This document shows positions 35,334-44,850 of a stretch of DNA of 64,000 nucleotides, one piece after another. The translations under genes and the position numbers were made by a program. Position 1 is the stretch's first letter, and the number at the start of each line of letters is the position of its first letter. The notes below the pieces were generated by a model. It was not told the origin of the DNA, did not search any database, and worked only from the letters and a program-made list of their open reading frames with translations. This DNA comes from an uncultured Bacteroidia bacterium (GTDB lineage: Bacteria; Bacteroidota; Bacteroidia; Bacteroidales; UBA932), in NCBI GenBank assembly GCA_902801885.1, contig CADCJX010000005.1, positions 1 to 64,000 of the forward strand. Reading direction: 5' to 3'.

Positions 35334-36353
35334 ATGGCAAAATACACATTCAAGGATTTCAAGAGCGACCAGGAGATCAGGTGGTGCCCGGGATGCGGAG
35401 ATTTCTCCGTGCTGGCGGCCCTGCAGAGGACACTCCCGGTAGTTTGTGAAGAGAAAGGAATAGACAAGGACAAGATAGTGGTAGTTTCCGGAATCGGTTG
35501 CTCCTCCAGGCTCCCGTATTACATGGACACCTATGGCTTCCACAGCATCCATGGACGTGCCACTGCGATTGCGACCGGAATCAAGGTCGCCAATCCGGAC
35601 CTTTGTGTCTGGCAGGTGAGCGGTGACGGTGACGCACTTGCAATCGGTGGCAACCATTTCATCCATGCCATCCGCAGGAACATCGACATCAACCTGATGT
35701 TGTTCAACAACCGTATCTATGGCATGACCAAGGGACAGTATTCTCCGACGTCAAGGCTCGGAACTGTCACGAAGACTTCTCCTTACGGTACAGTTGAGCC
35801 TCCGTTCAATCCCGGAAGCCTCGTTTTGGGAGCCAAGGGAACCTTCTTTGCCAGGAGCATAGACACCGAACTTGCCCTTAATCAAGAAATCATGCTGGCC
35901 GCTTCCAGGCATCATGGCACTGCTGTCATGGAGTTCCTGACGAACTGCATGATATTCAACAACGGCTCCCATGCCGAGATCTCCGCAAAGGATGTCAAGG
36001 CGGACAGGACCATAGTTCTCCGCGACGGAGAGAAAATGATATTCGGAAAAGACCGCAACAAGGGCATCATGCTGGACGGCTGGAAGCTGAAGGTCGTGAC
36101 CATAGGCGAGGATGGCGTCACTGAAGATGACATCCTGACTCATGACAGCCATTCAGACAATCTTGGTCTGCAGACCATGCTTGCTGAGATGAGATGGCCG
36201 GAATTCCCTGTCGCCCTTGGCGTCATCCGCCAGGTGCCTGCGCAGACCTACGAAGACGAGGTCGCAAGGCAGGTCGAGGAGGTCTCTGCCAAGGCCAGGA
36301 TCCACGACATGGATTCCCTTCTTGTGAGCGGTTCTACTTGGGAACAGAAATAG
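35334..36353 (+). CDS. korB: 2-oxoacid:ferredoxin oxidoreductase, beta subunit
   Basis: A 339-aa TPP-binding subunit. WCPGCGDFSVLAAL (17-30), GIGCSSRLPYYMDT and the TPP-Mg motif GDGDALAIGGNHFIHA followed by NLMLFNN are diagnostic. No 4Fe-4S ferredoxin domain is attached, as usual for KorB. It is co-transcribed with korA, and gdhA follows 37 bases later without a clear -7 box, so the three may form one unit around 2-oxoglutarate. Confidence 0.93.
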   Translation: MAKYTFKDFKSDQEIRWCPGCGDFSVLAALQRTLPVVCEEKGIDKDKIVVVSGIGCSSRLPYYMDTYGFHSIHGRATAIATGIKVANPDLCVWQVSGDGDALAIGGNHFIHAIRRNIDINLMLFNNRIYGMTKGQYSPTSRLGTVTKTSPYGTVEPPFNPGSLVLGAKGTFFARSIDTELALNQEIMLAASRHHGTAVMEFLTNCMIFNNGSHAEISAKDVKADRTIVLRDGEKMIFGKDRNKGIMLDGWKLKVVTIGEDGVTEDDILTHDSHSDNLGLQTMLAEMRWPEFPVALGVIRQVPAQTYEDEVARQVEEVSAKARIHDMDSLLVSGSTWEQK

Positions 36354-36390
36354 ATTAATCCATAAATATTACGTAACACTTTCATACATC

Positions 36391-37734
36391 ATGAAAACCA
36401 CAGAAATAATGGCCCGTCTCCAGGCCAAGTATCCTACAGAGAAAGAATATCTCCAGGCGGTACAGGAGGTTCTTGAGTCCATCGAGGATGTCTACAACCA
36501 GCATCCTGAGTTTGAGAAGGCAAAGATCGTCGAGAGAATCGTCGAGCCCGACAGGATCTTCACTTTCCGTGTTACCTGGATTGACGATAACGGTGATGTC
36601 CAGACCAACCTGGGCTATCGCGTACAGTTCAACAGCGCTATCGGACCCTACAAGGGAGGTCTCCGTTTCCACAAGGCTGTCACTCCTTCCATGCTGAAGT
36701 TCCTCGGTTTCGAGCAGACTTTCAAGAATGCCCTTACAACCCTTCCTATGGGTGGTGCTAAGGGAGGTTCCGATTTCGACCCGGTCGGCAAGTCCAACGC
36801 TGAGATCATGCGTTTCTGCCAGGCCTTCATGCTTGAGCTCTGGCGCTGCATCGGTCCCGACCAGGACATCCCTGCAGGTGACGTGGGTGTCGGCGGCCGT
36901 GAGATCGGTTTCCTTAACGGAATGTACCAGAAGCTTGCCCGCCAGTACCACACCGGTGTTCTCACCGGCAAGGGCGCTACATGGGGTGGCTCCATCCTTC
37001 GTCCTGAGGCCACCGGTTTCGGTGCCCTCTATTTCACCCAGCACCTTCTCCACAAGGCAGGCAAGGACATCGAAGGCAAGAAGGTCGCTCTCTCCGGCTT
37101 CGGTAACGTCGCTTGGGGTGCAGCTACCAAGGCCCGTGAGCTTGGCGCCAAGGTCGTGGCTATCTCCGGTCCCGATGGTGTCTGCCATATTCCTGACGGA
37201 ATCACCAAGGAAATGATCGACTACATGCTTGAGATGCGTGCTTCCAACCGTAACAAGGTCGAGGACATGGCAACCAAGTTCCCTGAGAAGGCATTCTTCA
37301 CCGCCGGAAAGAAGGCTTGGAGCATTCCTGTCGACATCGCTCTTCCTTGCGCATTCCAGAATGAGCTTAGCGAGGACGACGCAAAGGAACTCGTCGCCAA
37401 TGGCTGCTGGTGCTGCTGCGAGGTGTCCAACATGGGATGCCAGCCCGGTGCTATCCACTATTTCCAGAACAATGGCATTCTCTTCGCTCCAGGCAAGGCT
37501 GTCAACGCAGGTGGCGTCGCCACTTCCGGTCTTGAGATGACCCAGAACGCCGCTCACCTCAGCTGGTCTGCCCAGGAGGTCGACGACAAACTTCACTGGA
37601 TCATGCAGAGCATCCACGAGCAGTGCGTCAAGTACGGAACCCGCGAGGATGGAACCATTGACTATGTCAAGGGAGCCAATATCGCAGGCTTCATGAAGGT
37701 GGCTGAGGCCATGCTCGAGCAGGGCGTTATCTAG
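36391..37734 (+). CDS. gdhA: NADP-type glutamate dehydrogenase
   Basis: A 447-aa hexameric-type enzyme interconverting 2-oxoglutarate plus ammonia and glutamate. The substrate-binding block GPYKGGLRFHKAVTPSMLKF, catalytic-lysine region LPMGGAKGGSDFDPVGKS and Rossmann segment VALSGFGNVAWGAATKARE are all clear. The long form with IHEQCVKYGTR near the C-terminus fits the anabolic NADP type (inference). Codon usage is strongly biased, suggesting high expression. Its long antisense open frame is an artefact of that bias. Confidence 0.96.
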   Translation: MKTTEIMARLQAKYPTEKEYLQAVQEVLESIEDVYNQHPEFEKAKIVERIVEPDRIFTFRVTWIDDNGDVQTNLGYRVQFNSAIGPYKGGLRFHKAVTPSMLKFLGFEQTFKNALTTLPMGGAKGGSDFDPVGKSNAEIMRFCQAFMLELWRCIGPDQDIPAGDVGVGGREIGFLNGMYQKLARQYHTGVLTGKGATWGGSILRPEATGFGALYFTQHLLHKAGKDIEGKKVALSGFGNVAWGAATKARELGAKVVAISGPDGVCHIPDGITKEMIDYMLEMRASNRNKVEDMATKFPEKAFFTAGKKAWSIPVDIALPCAFQNELSEDDAKELVANGCWCCCEVSNMGCQPGAIHYFQNNGILFAPGKAVNAGGVATSGLEMTQNAAHLSWSAQEVDDKLHWIMQSIHEQCVKYGTREDGTIDYVKGANIAGFMKVAEAMLEQGVI

Positions 37735-37753
37735 TCCTTCCCGGCATATTCCT

Positions 37754-37791
37754 AAAACAGGTGAATCGGCAGGTCCGGTTTGCCTGTTTTT
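37754..37791 (+). terminator. Probable terminator after gdhA
   Basis: AAAACAGG pairs with CCTGTTTT across 21 bases, followed by a short T run. The loop can form a competing GGCA/TGCC pairing, so strength is uncertain. Confidence 0.5.
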
Positions 37792-37804
37792 CGTTTATAT
37801 TGTT

Positions 37805-37812
37805 TATATTTG
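37805..37812 (+). promoter_or_regulatory. Promoter -7 box of the M49-like gene
   Basis: TATATTTG fits the consensus and ends 47 bases before the ATG. Confidence 0.65.
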
Positions 37813-37859
37813 CAAGATATTCCCGTTAGTGGATAATTAATGTAAATAACTATATCAAA

Positions 37860-39458
37860 ATGAAAAGAATAGTTCTGGCAATGATGCTGCTTCCCCTTGT
37901 GGTTTCTTGCAATACGGGGAGCAAGTCCGCTGTCCAGAAAAAGGCCGATGAGTACGCCCTCGTGAAGATCGCGGCCCCTGACCTTTCCGGAATAACGGAC
38001 AATGGCAAGGAAGTCCTCAATCTTTACAAGTTCGCTGCCGACCAGGCGGACTCTATCTATTGGATGCAGAGTTTCGGTGACAAGAAGGCGATCGAGTCGC
38101 TGACGGATGAGGATCTGAAGGAATTCGCCCTTATCAATTATGGACCATGGAACCGTGTTGACGGTGAACCTTTCATAGAGGGTTACGGTCATGAACCGGC
38201 TGGTGCCAACTTCTATCCCGCAGACATGACTTCCGCCGAGTTCGACGCTCTGGAGGATCCTGCAAAGAGCAGCCCGTATACCCTTATCAGGAGGACCCCC
38301 GAAGGTGCTCTCGAGACCGTGTGGTTCCATGATGCCTACAAGCACAACATCGACAAGATCTGCAACTATCTCATCGCAGCCGCTGACATCACCATCAAGG
38401 AGAGCGTGAGGAATTATCTCCTTTCCAAGGTAGACGCTCTCAGGACTGACAATTACTACGACTCCGACTGTGCCTGGCTGGACATGACAGACAGCAAGAT
38501 GGACCTTATCATCGGCCCGAACGAGATCAATGACGACCATCTCTATGGAATGAAGAGGTCCTACGAGGCCTATGTCCTTCTGAAAGACATCAAGCGTACA
38601 GAACTTGTGAACACTTTTGCGGACATGCTCCCTGATTTCCAGAAAGCCTTGCCTTGCGAGGATCAGTACAAGACTTTCGTGCCCGGGAAGGACTCCGACA
38701 TCTACACTTATGATGCCATCTATTGCTCAGGCCATGCGAATGCCGGAATAAAGCTCATGGCTCTCAACCTCCCTTATGATCCCAAGGTCCAGGCGGAGAA
38801 GGGCACTCGCACAGCCTTGCTCCATAACGTGATCGTCGAGAAATTCAACAGGTTGGTAAGTCCGGTCGGAATGGTTGTCCTTAGTGCTGATGACCAGGCT
38901 ACTCTCGATGCCGAGTCTTTCTACTGGAATGTCGTATTCCGTGAGATAGCACATGCTCTTGGAGTCAAGCAGACTGTCAATGGTAAAGGCCCTGTCTATG
39001 AAGCCATGGGCAACAAGAATCTTACATGGGAGGATGCCAAGGCCAATGTGCTGGGACTTTATCTCGTCTGCAAGATGATAGACGAGCACAAGCTTCCCGG
39101 TATTAATTCAAAGGCTTCGGCTATCAACACCTTTGTGGCCAACCTGATCCGTTCACAAAGATTTGGTGCGGAATCCCTTCTTGGAAGGGCTTATGTCATG
39201 GTCTTCAACTATTTGTATGAGCAGGGCGCTTTCAAGCGCGGAGACAGTGGGAAGTACAGTATCGACCAGCAGAAGCTGCTCGATGCCGCTGCCGAACTGA
39301 CCGGAATCATCATCAGGACCCAGGCTACCGGAGACTATGAGTTCGCCGAGCAGTTCGAACAGAAGTATTGCTCCCTCTCAGACGCCTTCAAGGCGGACCT
39401 GGTGAACATCCGTCTCGAGAACATTCCTATAGACATCAAGTTCGAGTTCCAGAAATAA
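37860..39458 (+). CDS. M49 (dipeptidyl-peptidase III)-like lipoprotein with altered metal site
   Basis: A 532-aa lipoprotein (lipobox VVSC, Cys17). The fold pattern matches the Bacteroidota M49-related peptidases, whose consensus as I remember it is HEVAHGLG...EEGKADILGLY. Here the equivalent segments read FREIAHALGVKQTVNGKG (Arg361, Glu362, His365) and WEDAKANVLGLYLV (Glu391, Asp392, Asn396). The first zinc histidine is Arg, the Glu ligand is Asp and the following Asp is Asn, so it may be catalytically dead or bind metal differently. It has its own promoter and precedes the DASS transporter by 21 bases. Surface or periplasmic peptide binding is possible. Confidence 0.72.
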   Translation: MKRIVLAMMLLPLVVSCNTGSKSAVQKKADEYALVKIAAPDLSGITDNGKEVLNLYKFAADQADSIYWMQSFGDKKAIESLTDEDLKEFALINYGPWNRVDGEPFIEGYGHEPAGANFYPADMTSAEFDALEDPAKSSPYTLIRRTPEGALETVWFHDAYKHNIDKICNYLIAAADITIKESVRNYLLSKVDALRTDNYYDSDCAWLDMTDSKMDLIIGPNEINDDHLYGMKRSYEAYVLLKDIKRTELVNTFADMLPDFQKALPCEDQYKTFVPGKDSDIYTYDAIYCSGHANAGIKLMALNLPYDPKVQAEKGTRTALLHNVIVEKFNRLVSPVGMVVLSADDQATLDAESFYWNVVFREIAHALGVKQTVNGKGPVYEAMGNKNLTWEDAKANVLGLYLVCKMIDEHKLPGINSKASAINTFVANLIRSQRFGAESLLGRAYVMVFNYLYEQGAFKRGDSGKYSIDQQKLLDAAAELTGIIIRTQATGDYEFAEQFEQKYCSLSDAFKADLVNIRLENIPIDIKFEFQK

Positions 39459-39479
39459 TAATCAAAAACAATATTCAAT

Positions 39480-40952
39480 ATGGCTGAAAAGACAATTGAA
39501 ACAGCTGGGAAGAAGAAATTCAATGTAAAATATTGTGTTCTTCTTCCGATCGTACTCCTGGTCACGCTTTTCTTGTGGTGCGTGCCTACATCTTTCTACG
39601 GAATTGACGCCCTGACGGTCAGTCAGCAGAGAGTCATCGCCCTTTTCGCCTTTGCGGCTCTGATGTGGATGTTTGAAATCATCCCTAACTGGACCACTTC
39701 CGTCCTCTTGATAGTCATAGCTTTGCTGACAGTTTCGAACAAGGGAATAGGTTTCTTCTGCACTCCCGAGGCTGGACAGTTGGTCAACTACAAGAACATC
39801 ATGGCTGCTTTTGCGGATCCAGTGGTGATGCTCTTCCTCGGAGGCTTCGTACTTGCCATCATGGCTGAGAAATACGGTCTTGACGTGACTCTCGCCAGGT
39901 TCCTGCTCGCTCCTTTCGGAACAAATCCCAAGATGGTTCTCCTTGGTTTCCTCATCGTGATCTCCGTGTTCTCGATGTTCATGAGCAACACTGCCACCGC
40001 GGCCATGATGCTGGCTTTCCTCGCACCTGTCCTTTCGGTTCTGCCGAAGGACGACAAGGGTAAGGTAGGACTCGCTCTGGCTATTCCGATCGCCGCCAAC
40101 ATCGGAGGTATCGGTACCCCTATCGGAACTCCTCCGAACGCTACTGCTGTCAAGTTCCTGGCCGAGGCCGGTGCCGAGGTCTCCTTCGTCGAGTGGATGG
40201 GCAGGATGATTCCATACGTGATCATCATGATACTCTTTGCGTGGATCCTCCTCCAGCTTTTCTTCCCCTTCAAGTCTAAGGAAGTCAGGCTTGAGATCCC
40301 CAAGAGCAACAAGGAAAAAGACTGGAGATACTATCTCGTCTGGATCACCTTCATCGGAACCATAGTCCTTTGGGCTACTGAGCAGATCACCAAGATCAAC
40401 TCCAACGTGGTTGCCCTCATCCCCCTTGCCGTCCTGACTTGTACTGGAATATTCACAAAGGAGGACATCAAGGACATTAACTGGAGCGTGCTGTGGCTGG
40501 TGGCAGGAGGTTTCGCCCTCGGAACTTGTCTCCAGGAGACAGGTCTTGCGAAAGTGCTTATCGAAGCCATTCCTTTCGGTTCGATGTCAGTCGTGCTCGT
40601 TCTGGTTGTCGCCGGCCTCGTCTGCTACTTCCTCTCCAACTTCATCAGCAACTCTGCTACTGCAGCCCTGCTGATCCCTATCCTGATTGTCGTGGCTGAA
40701 GGCATGGCAGATCCGTCTGCAGCCAATAACGCACAGTTCCTTGCTGCCGGAGGTACAAAGGCCATGATTTCCTTCATCGCCGTCTGCGCCTCCATCGCAA
40801 TGTGCTTCCCGATATCGACCCCTCCGAATGCCATCGCGGCTTCAACAGGCCTGGTCGAGACCAAGGACATGGCCAAGGTCGGCATCATCATAGGTGTCGT
40901 AGGCTTTGTCCTCGGCTATTTCTGGCTTACAACAATTTTCCCTTTTGCATAA
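39480..40952 (+). CDS. DASS/SLC13-family sodium:carboxylate transporter
   Basis: A 490-aa inner-membrane protein with about 11-12 hydrophobic segments. Two internally repeated cation/substrate motifs are visible: MSNTATAAMM with GTPIGTPPNATA in the first half, and ISNSATAALL with STPPNAIAAS in the second. These SNT and TPPNA pairs define the divalent-anion:Na+ symporters (VcINDY-like), so a C4-dicarboxylate or similar anion is the likely substrate. Two paralogous outer-membrane barrels follow immediately, the first after one base, suggesting a combined outer and inner membrane uptake route. Confidence 0.92.
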   Translation: MAEKTIETAGKKKFNVKYCVLLPIVLLVTLFLWCVPTSFYGIDALTVSQQRVIALFAFAALMWMFEIIPNWTTSVLLIVIALLTVSNKGIGFFCTPEAGQLVNYKNIMAAFADPVVMLFLGGFVLAIMAEKYGLDVTLARFLLAPFGTNPKMVLLGFLIVISVFSMFMSNTATAAMMLAFLAPVLSVLPKDDKGKVGLALAIPIAANIGGIGTPIGTPPNATAVKFLAEAGAEVSFVEWMGRMIPYVIIMILFAWILLQLFFPFKSKEVRLEIPKSNKEKDWRYYLVWITFIGTIVLWATEQITKINSNVVALIPLAVLTCTGIFTKEDIKDINWSVLWLVAGGFALGTCLQETGLAKVLIEAIPFGSMSVVLVLVVAGLVCYFLSNFISNSATAALLIPILIVVAEGMADPSAANNAQFLAAGGTKAMISFIAVCASIAMCFPISTPPNAIAASTGLVETKDMAKVGIIIGVVGFVLGYFWLTTIFPFA

Positions 40953-40953
40953 T

Positions 40954-42243
40954 ATGAAAAGAATCTTAACAATCTCAATCTCCCTGCTAGCTATCTGTGC
41001 TTCACTAGGTGCTCAGGAGAAGGCTGTAACCCTCAAGCCCTACGGCTTCGTCCGTAACTACTTCGCCTTCGACACCCGCGAGAGTGTAGCTGGCACCGAG
41101 GATTTCTTCTACTATGTCCCCAAGGATGAACTGATCGTAGACGGAGAGGATCTTAACGAGCAGGCAACCTTCCGCTTTGCTGCACTTACTACCCGTCTTG
41201 GCCTCGACCTCATTGGATATGAATTCGACGGTTTCAAGATCGGAGGCAAGATCGAGACCGACTTCTACAGTGGAGTGTCAGGCGTGACCGGTACTGCCCA
41301 GCTCCGCCTTCGCCAGGCCTTCGCTACTATCGGTAAGGGCGACTGGCTCGTTACAGCAGGCCAGACATGGCATCCCATGGCTGCCGACATGCCCGATGTG
41401 TTCTCCCTGAACACCGGAGCACCGTTCGGTCCTTTCTCACGTACTCCTCTTGTGAAGCTTGATCTCAGCATGGCTGAGAACTTCTCGATCACTGCTGCCG
41501 CCATCTGGCAAATGCAGTACACTTCCGCCGGACCTGGCGGTGCTTCCGCCAACTATATCAAGTATAGCGGCATCCCCGAGCTCTATCTTGGTGCCAACAT
41601 CAAAGGCGGTGACTTTTCTGCCAAGGTCGGAGTAGACATGCTTTCCATAAAGCCCCGCTGGAACGATGGCAAGAAGAAGGTCAGCGACAGGATCACTACT
41701 GTCTCTCCCTTCCTTTTCGCACAGTACAAGAAAGGCCTCTTCTCGGCTAAGTTCAAGACTATCTATGCCCAGGCCGGTGAGCACTTCAACCTCAACGGAG
41801 GCTACGGTATTTCCGATATCAATCCAGACGGCAGCTATGACTACACTCCTACCGTCAACTCTTCATCCTGGCTCAGCCTGGCATACGGCAAGAAGACCCA
41901 GGCTATCCTGTTCGCCGGTTTCGTGAAGAACTTCGGAACATTGAAGGATCTCTACAGCGGGACAGTCCTGAAGGACGTCATTGATTATGTCCCTGCTTCC
42001 GAGCTCTACTTCAGCAAGAACAGTTTCTCCAACATGAATATGATGTGGAGGCTCACCCCCACCGTAATACATAACATCGGCAAGTTCGCCATCGGTCTTG
42101 AATATGAGGTGACGAGCATCCAGTACGGAGACTACAAGACCTTTGCCGGCCAAAAGTACATTGGAAAGAATGGTCTTGCACAGGACAATCTCCACTGGAT
42201 CACCAACAACCGTGTCCAGGCCCTGGTGAAATTCACCTTCTAA
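40954..42243 (+). CDS. Outer-membrane beta-barrel porin-like protein A
   Basis: A 429-aa protein with a signal peptide ending SLGAQ. The start at 40954 immediately follows the transporter stop. Alternating hydrophobic strands fill the sequence and it ends VKFTF, a terminal Phe being the usual barrel signal. WHPMAADMPDVFSLNTGAPF and LHWITNNRVQA are shared with the next gene. It appears to be a large monomeric or trimeric porin of a family I cannot name with certainty (DcaP-like overall). It probably gives outer-membrane access to the substrate of the adjacent DASS transporter. Confidence 0.8.
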   Translation: MKRILTISISLLAICASLGAQEKAVTLKPYGFVRNYFAFDTRESVAGTEDFFYYVPKDELIVDGEDLNEQATFRFAALTTRLGLDLIGYEFDGFKIGGKIETDFYSGVSGVTGTAQLRLRQAFATIGKGDWLVTAGQTWHPMAADMPDVFSLNTGAPFGPFSRTPLVKLDLSMAENFSITAAAIWQMQYTSAGPGGASANYIKYSGIPELYLGANIKGGDFSAKVGVDMLSIKPRWNDGKKKVSDRITTVSPFLFAQYKKGLFSAKFKTIYAQAGEHFNLNGGYGISDINPDGSYDYTPTVNSSSWLSLAYGKKTQAILFAGFVKNFGTLKDLYSGTVLKDVIDYVPASELYFSKNSFSNMNMMWRLTPTVIHNIGKFAIGLEYEVTSIQYGDYKTFAGQKYIGKNGLAQDNLHWITNNRVQALVKFTF

Positions 42244-42264
42244 AACCTTAATCTGAACCTGGCT

Positions 42265-43593
42265 ATGAAAAAGTCATATTTCATTGCATTGATTATGACC
42301 GCGACGCTTTCCTGGGCCCCCTCAATGAAGGCCCAGGATGCCTCCGCGGGATTGTTGGGACATGTCCATCCCTACGGCTCGGTACGTTCTTATGCCATCT
42401 TCGACACCAGGGACGTAAAAGCCGGTGCTGAGGACATGTTTTTCTACGTACCTCGCGATTACAGCCATAATCTTGAAGGACAGGATGTCTATTCCAATCC
42501 ATCCATTAAGATGTGCGCGCTTACATCCCAGCTTGGATTGGAGTTTGCCGGGTTTAACTACGGTAGCCTGGATGTGAGCGGCAGGGTAGAGGCGGATTTT
42601 TATCTGCTTAACGGAACTTCTGCCTCGATGCGCTTCCGGCAGGCATATGTCGACCTTGTTTGGAATCATGTGGGATACATGGAGAACAAGTTTTCCATCA
42701 GGGCAGGCCAGGCATGGCACCCCATGGCAGCAGACATGCCCTATTGTGTCAATGTCGAGTCCGGTTCTCCTTTCAGCCCCCACTCGAGGAGTCCTCAGCT
42801 CATTCTGGATTTCACTCTGTTCAATGGCATCAGCCTGACGGCAGGAGCTTTGTATCCTTTCCAGTTCCTTCCCACAGGACCGGCCGGTCCCTCTTCAGCC
42901 TATGTCAAATACGGCTTGATCCCGGAACTTTATGCTGGCCTGTCTTTCCGTTCCTCTCATTTCCTCGCCAGGGTAGGTGCTGATTTCATCAGTCTCAGGC
43001 CAAGATGGAGGACTACCACTGCCAATTATACTGAGGACAATCCTTACGATGTTGGCTCGAAGGTTTATGACAGGATAAACATGATCAGCCCCTTCGCTTA
43101 TCTTCAGTTTGAAAGCGGGGACTTCAAGATCAATGCAAAGTCGGTTTTCGCCCAGGGAGGAGATCACATGCAGCTGATGAGCGGATACGCCTTGTACGAC
43201 TGGCGTGACCCTTGGAACTACCTCTACACTCCTCTGAGGGCTTCCGTCTCGTTCCTGTCTATCAGCTATGGGCGAAAACTCCGTTTCATGTGCATGGGAG
43301 GCTATCACAAGTCTCTTGGGACCCAACATAACCTTTCAGTCAACGATGCCGGATACTGCCGTCCAACTGACATTTATTTCTTCTCCGCCGGAACCAGGGA
43401 CCTTGCGCAGATGTTCCGGCTGACTCCTACCATTTCTTACAATGTCGGCAATCTTACCGTTGCCCTGGAGTACGACAATACCTGCGTCCAGTACGGAAAC
43501 GTGGCTAAGCTTGACAACTATGCACGCCCGTTGGAAGACCTTCATTGGATCACCAACCACCGTGTGCTGGGTGTAGTGATGATGAGATTCTAG
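42265..43593 (+). CDS. Outer-membrane beta-barrel porin-like protein B
   Basis: A 442-aa paralogue of the preceding barrel, with a signal peptide ending SMKAQ. Conserved blocks are in the same order: PYGSVRSYAIFDTRDVKAGA, WHPMAADMPYCVNVESGSPF, GPAGPSSAYVKYGLIPELYA and LHWITNHRVLG, ending MMRF. The middle loops (for example around TTTANYTEDNPYDVGSK) differ, consistent with another ligand or immune-exposed loops. The gap to the first paralogue is 21 bases, so they are co-transcribed. It meets the CE15-like gene stop-to-stop. Confidence 0.8.
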   Translation: MKKSYFIALIMTATLSWAPSMKAQDASAGLLGHVHPYGSVRSYAIFDTRDVKAGAEDMFFYVPRDYSHNLEGQDVYSNPSIKMCALTSQLGLEFAGFNYGSLDVSGRVEADFYLLNGTSASMRFRQAYVDLVWNHVGYMENKFSIRAGQAWHPMAADMPYCVNVESGSPFSPHSRSPQLILDFTLFNGISLTAGALYPFQFLPTGPAGPSSAYVKYGLIPELYAGLSFRSSHFLARVGADFISLRPRWRTTTANYTEDNPYDVGSKVYDRINMISPFAYLQFESGDFKINAKSVFAQGGDHMQLMSGYALYDWRDPWNYLYTPLRASVSFLSISYGRKLRFMCMGGYHKSLGTQHNLSVNDAGYCRPTDIYFFSAGTRDLAQMFRLTPTISYNVGNLTVALEYDNTCVQYGNVAKLDNYARPLEDLHWITNHRVLGVVMMRF

Positions 43594-44835
43594 CTATTTC
43601 AGGAAGCGGTCAGCGAAAGCGACGTAGTTTTCCCAGTCATAGAGGCGGACATTGTGTTCGCCTTTTCTTATGTGGTGACCCATCCTTCCGACAACCACCG
43701 GATGCTCGATTCCAGGGACATTCCTGTCTGTGATGCCGTCGTAGCCGAACAGGTTATAGACGGAAGCTGCGCCGACCAGGCTGAAATACTCTCCGACCGG
43801 ATCGGCCCATGAATCTTCGCTGGCACTTGCAACGTACACAGGTCTGGGAGCTATCATGGCGATGAGTTCATGCTGGTCCCAGGGCATCATTTCCTCCCTG
43901 CCACCGTAAGCCTTGTAGTTGTCGCAGAACCAGTGAGGGAAACTCTTGTTGATAGCGGCGACTGTCTCTCCGAACTTCCTCCTTGCTATTGCAGCGCCGG
44001 AGCAACCAGAATCGTTGGAGATGACAAGTGCGAACCTCTGGTCGGTGGCACCTGCCCACAGGGATGTCTTTCCGAGGCGTGAGTGGCCGATGACTGCTAC
44101 CTTCTTGGCATCGATCTCCTTCACTGTCTCCAGGTAGTCGAGGCACCGTGACAGGCTCCAGGCCCATGCCGAGATCGACCCCCAGGATTCACCGTTGCGG
44201 GGCTTGTCACCATCGATCAGTCCGTGGATTCCGTTATGGAAACCATCATGGAAGTCTGGATCCACGTCGTTATAGCAGAATGTCGCAACAGCGTAGCCAT
44301 GTGATAGGATGTATTCATATTCCCAACGGTGACCATTGGCATCGCGAGGTTCGACCTTATAGCCGGGAGCGAAGGTCGCAAGCTTCTCTTTTGTAGGCAT
44401 GAGCACCTCCGGGTCGTCGGTCGTGGCATGGTTGCCCTTGAAGTTGGGACCGAGGAAGGCCGGGACCGGGCCGTTGTGCTTGTTGGGGATGTACATCAGG
44501 AGGACAAGATAGTAATTCTCGTCCTTGTCGAAGCTGATCTTCACCTGGCGCCTTGTAGCGAGGCCTCCGAAGGCATCCTTGCTTTCTTCCAGGAGAGTGT
44601 AATGGATGTCCGGAGCAGCATCAGCAGCAGGTTCGCGTCCGAACATCTGGGAGCGAAGCATTTCCATCAGTTCGGGGCGGCGTTCGTTGATCCATTGGCG
44701 CTTGTTTTTGACAATCCTTCCGTCTTCCATCTTCAAGGGATCCGGAAGCTCGTAGGGATTGGACGGCTGGGCGTAGGAAGATAATGCAATGACGGACAGT
44801 GCCGCGGTCGCAGCCAGTTTCAGTAATGTATTCAT
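43594..44835 (-). CDS. Secreted CE15-like glucuronoyl esterase
   Basis: A 413-aa protein with a signal peptide ending SSYAQ. It has the glucuronoyl-esterase pattern: nucleophile Ser252 in IGHSRLGKT, an oxyanion/acid region NDSGCSGAAIARRKFGE, Glu340 in SASEDSWADPVGEYFS, and the histidine in GRMGHHIRKGEH (387-388). Enzymes of this family cleave the ester between glucuronoxylan and lignin; other uronic-acid esters are possible. It is third in a minus-strand run after two GuaA genes, which gives no pathway hint. Confidence 0.82.
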   Translation of the reverse strand: MNTLLKLAATAALSVIALSSYAQPSNPYELPDPLKMEDGRIVKNKRQWINERRPELMEMLRSQMFGREPAADAAPDIHYTLLEESKDAFGGLATRRQVKISFDKDENYYLVLLMYIPNKHNGPVPAFLGPNFKGNHATTDDPEVLMPTKEKLATFAPGYKVEPRDANGHRWEYEYILSHGYAVATFCYNDVDPDFHDGFHNGIHGLIDGDKPRNGESWGSISAWAWSLSRCLDYLETVKEIDAKKVAVIGHSRLGKTSLWAGATDQRFALVISNDSGCSGAAIARRKFGETVAAINKSFPHWFCDNYKAYGGREEMMPWDQHELIAMIAPRPVYVASASEDSWADPVGEYFSLVGAASVYNLFGYDGITDRNVPGIEHPVVVGRMGHHIRKGEHNVRLYDWENYVAFADRFLK

Positions 44836-44850
44836 GTCACAGTTGTTTTA

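Noticed and set aside
36382-37617. 411-aa open frame antisense to gdhA, and similar long antisense frames (13771-14880, 11051-12064, 52294-53250)
   Set aside because: They lie opposite highly biased real genes with high third-position GC, which leaves the reverse frame open. They have no recognisable motifs and no promoter.
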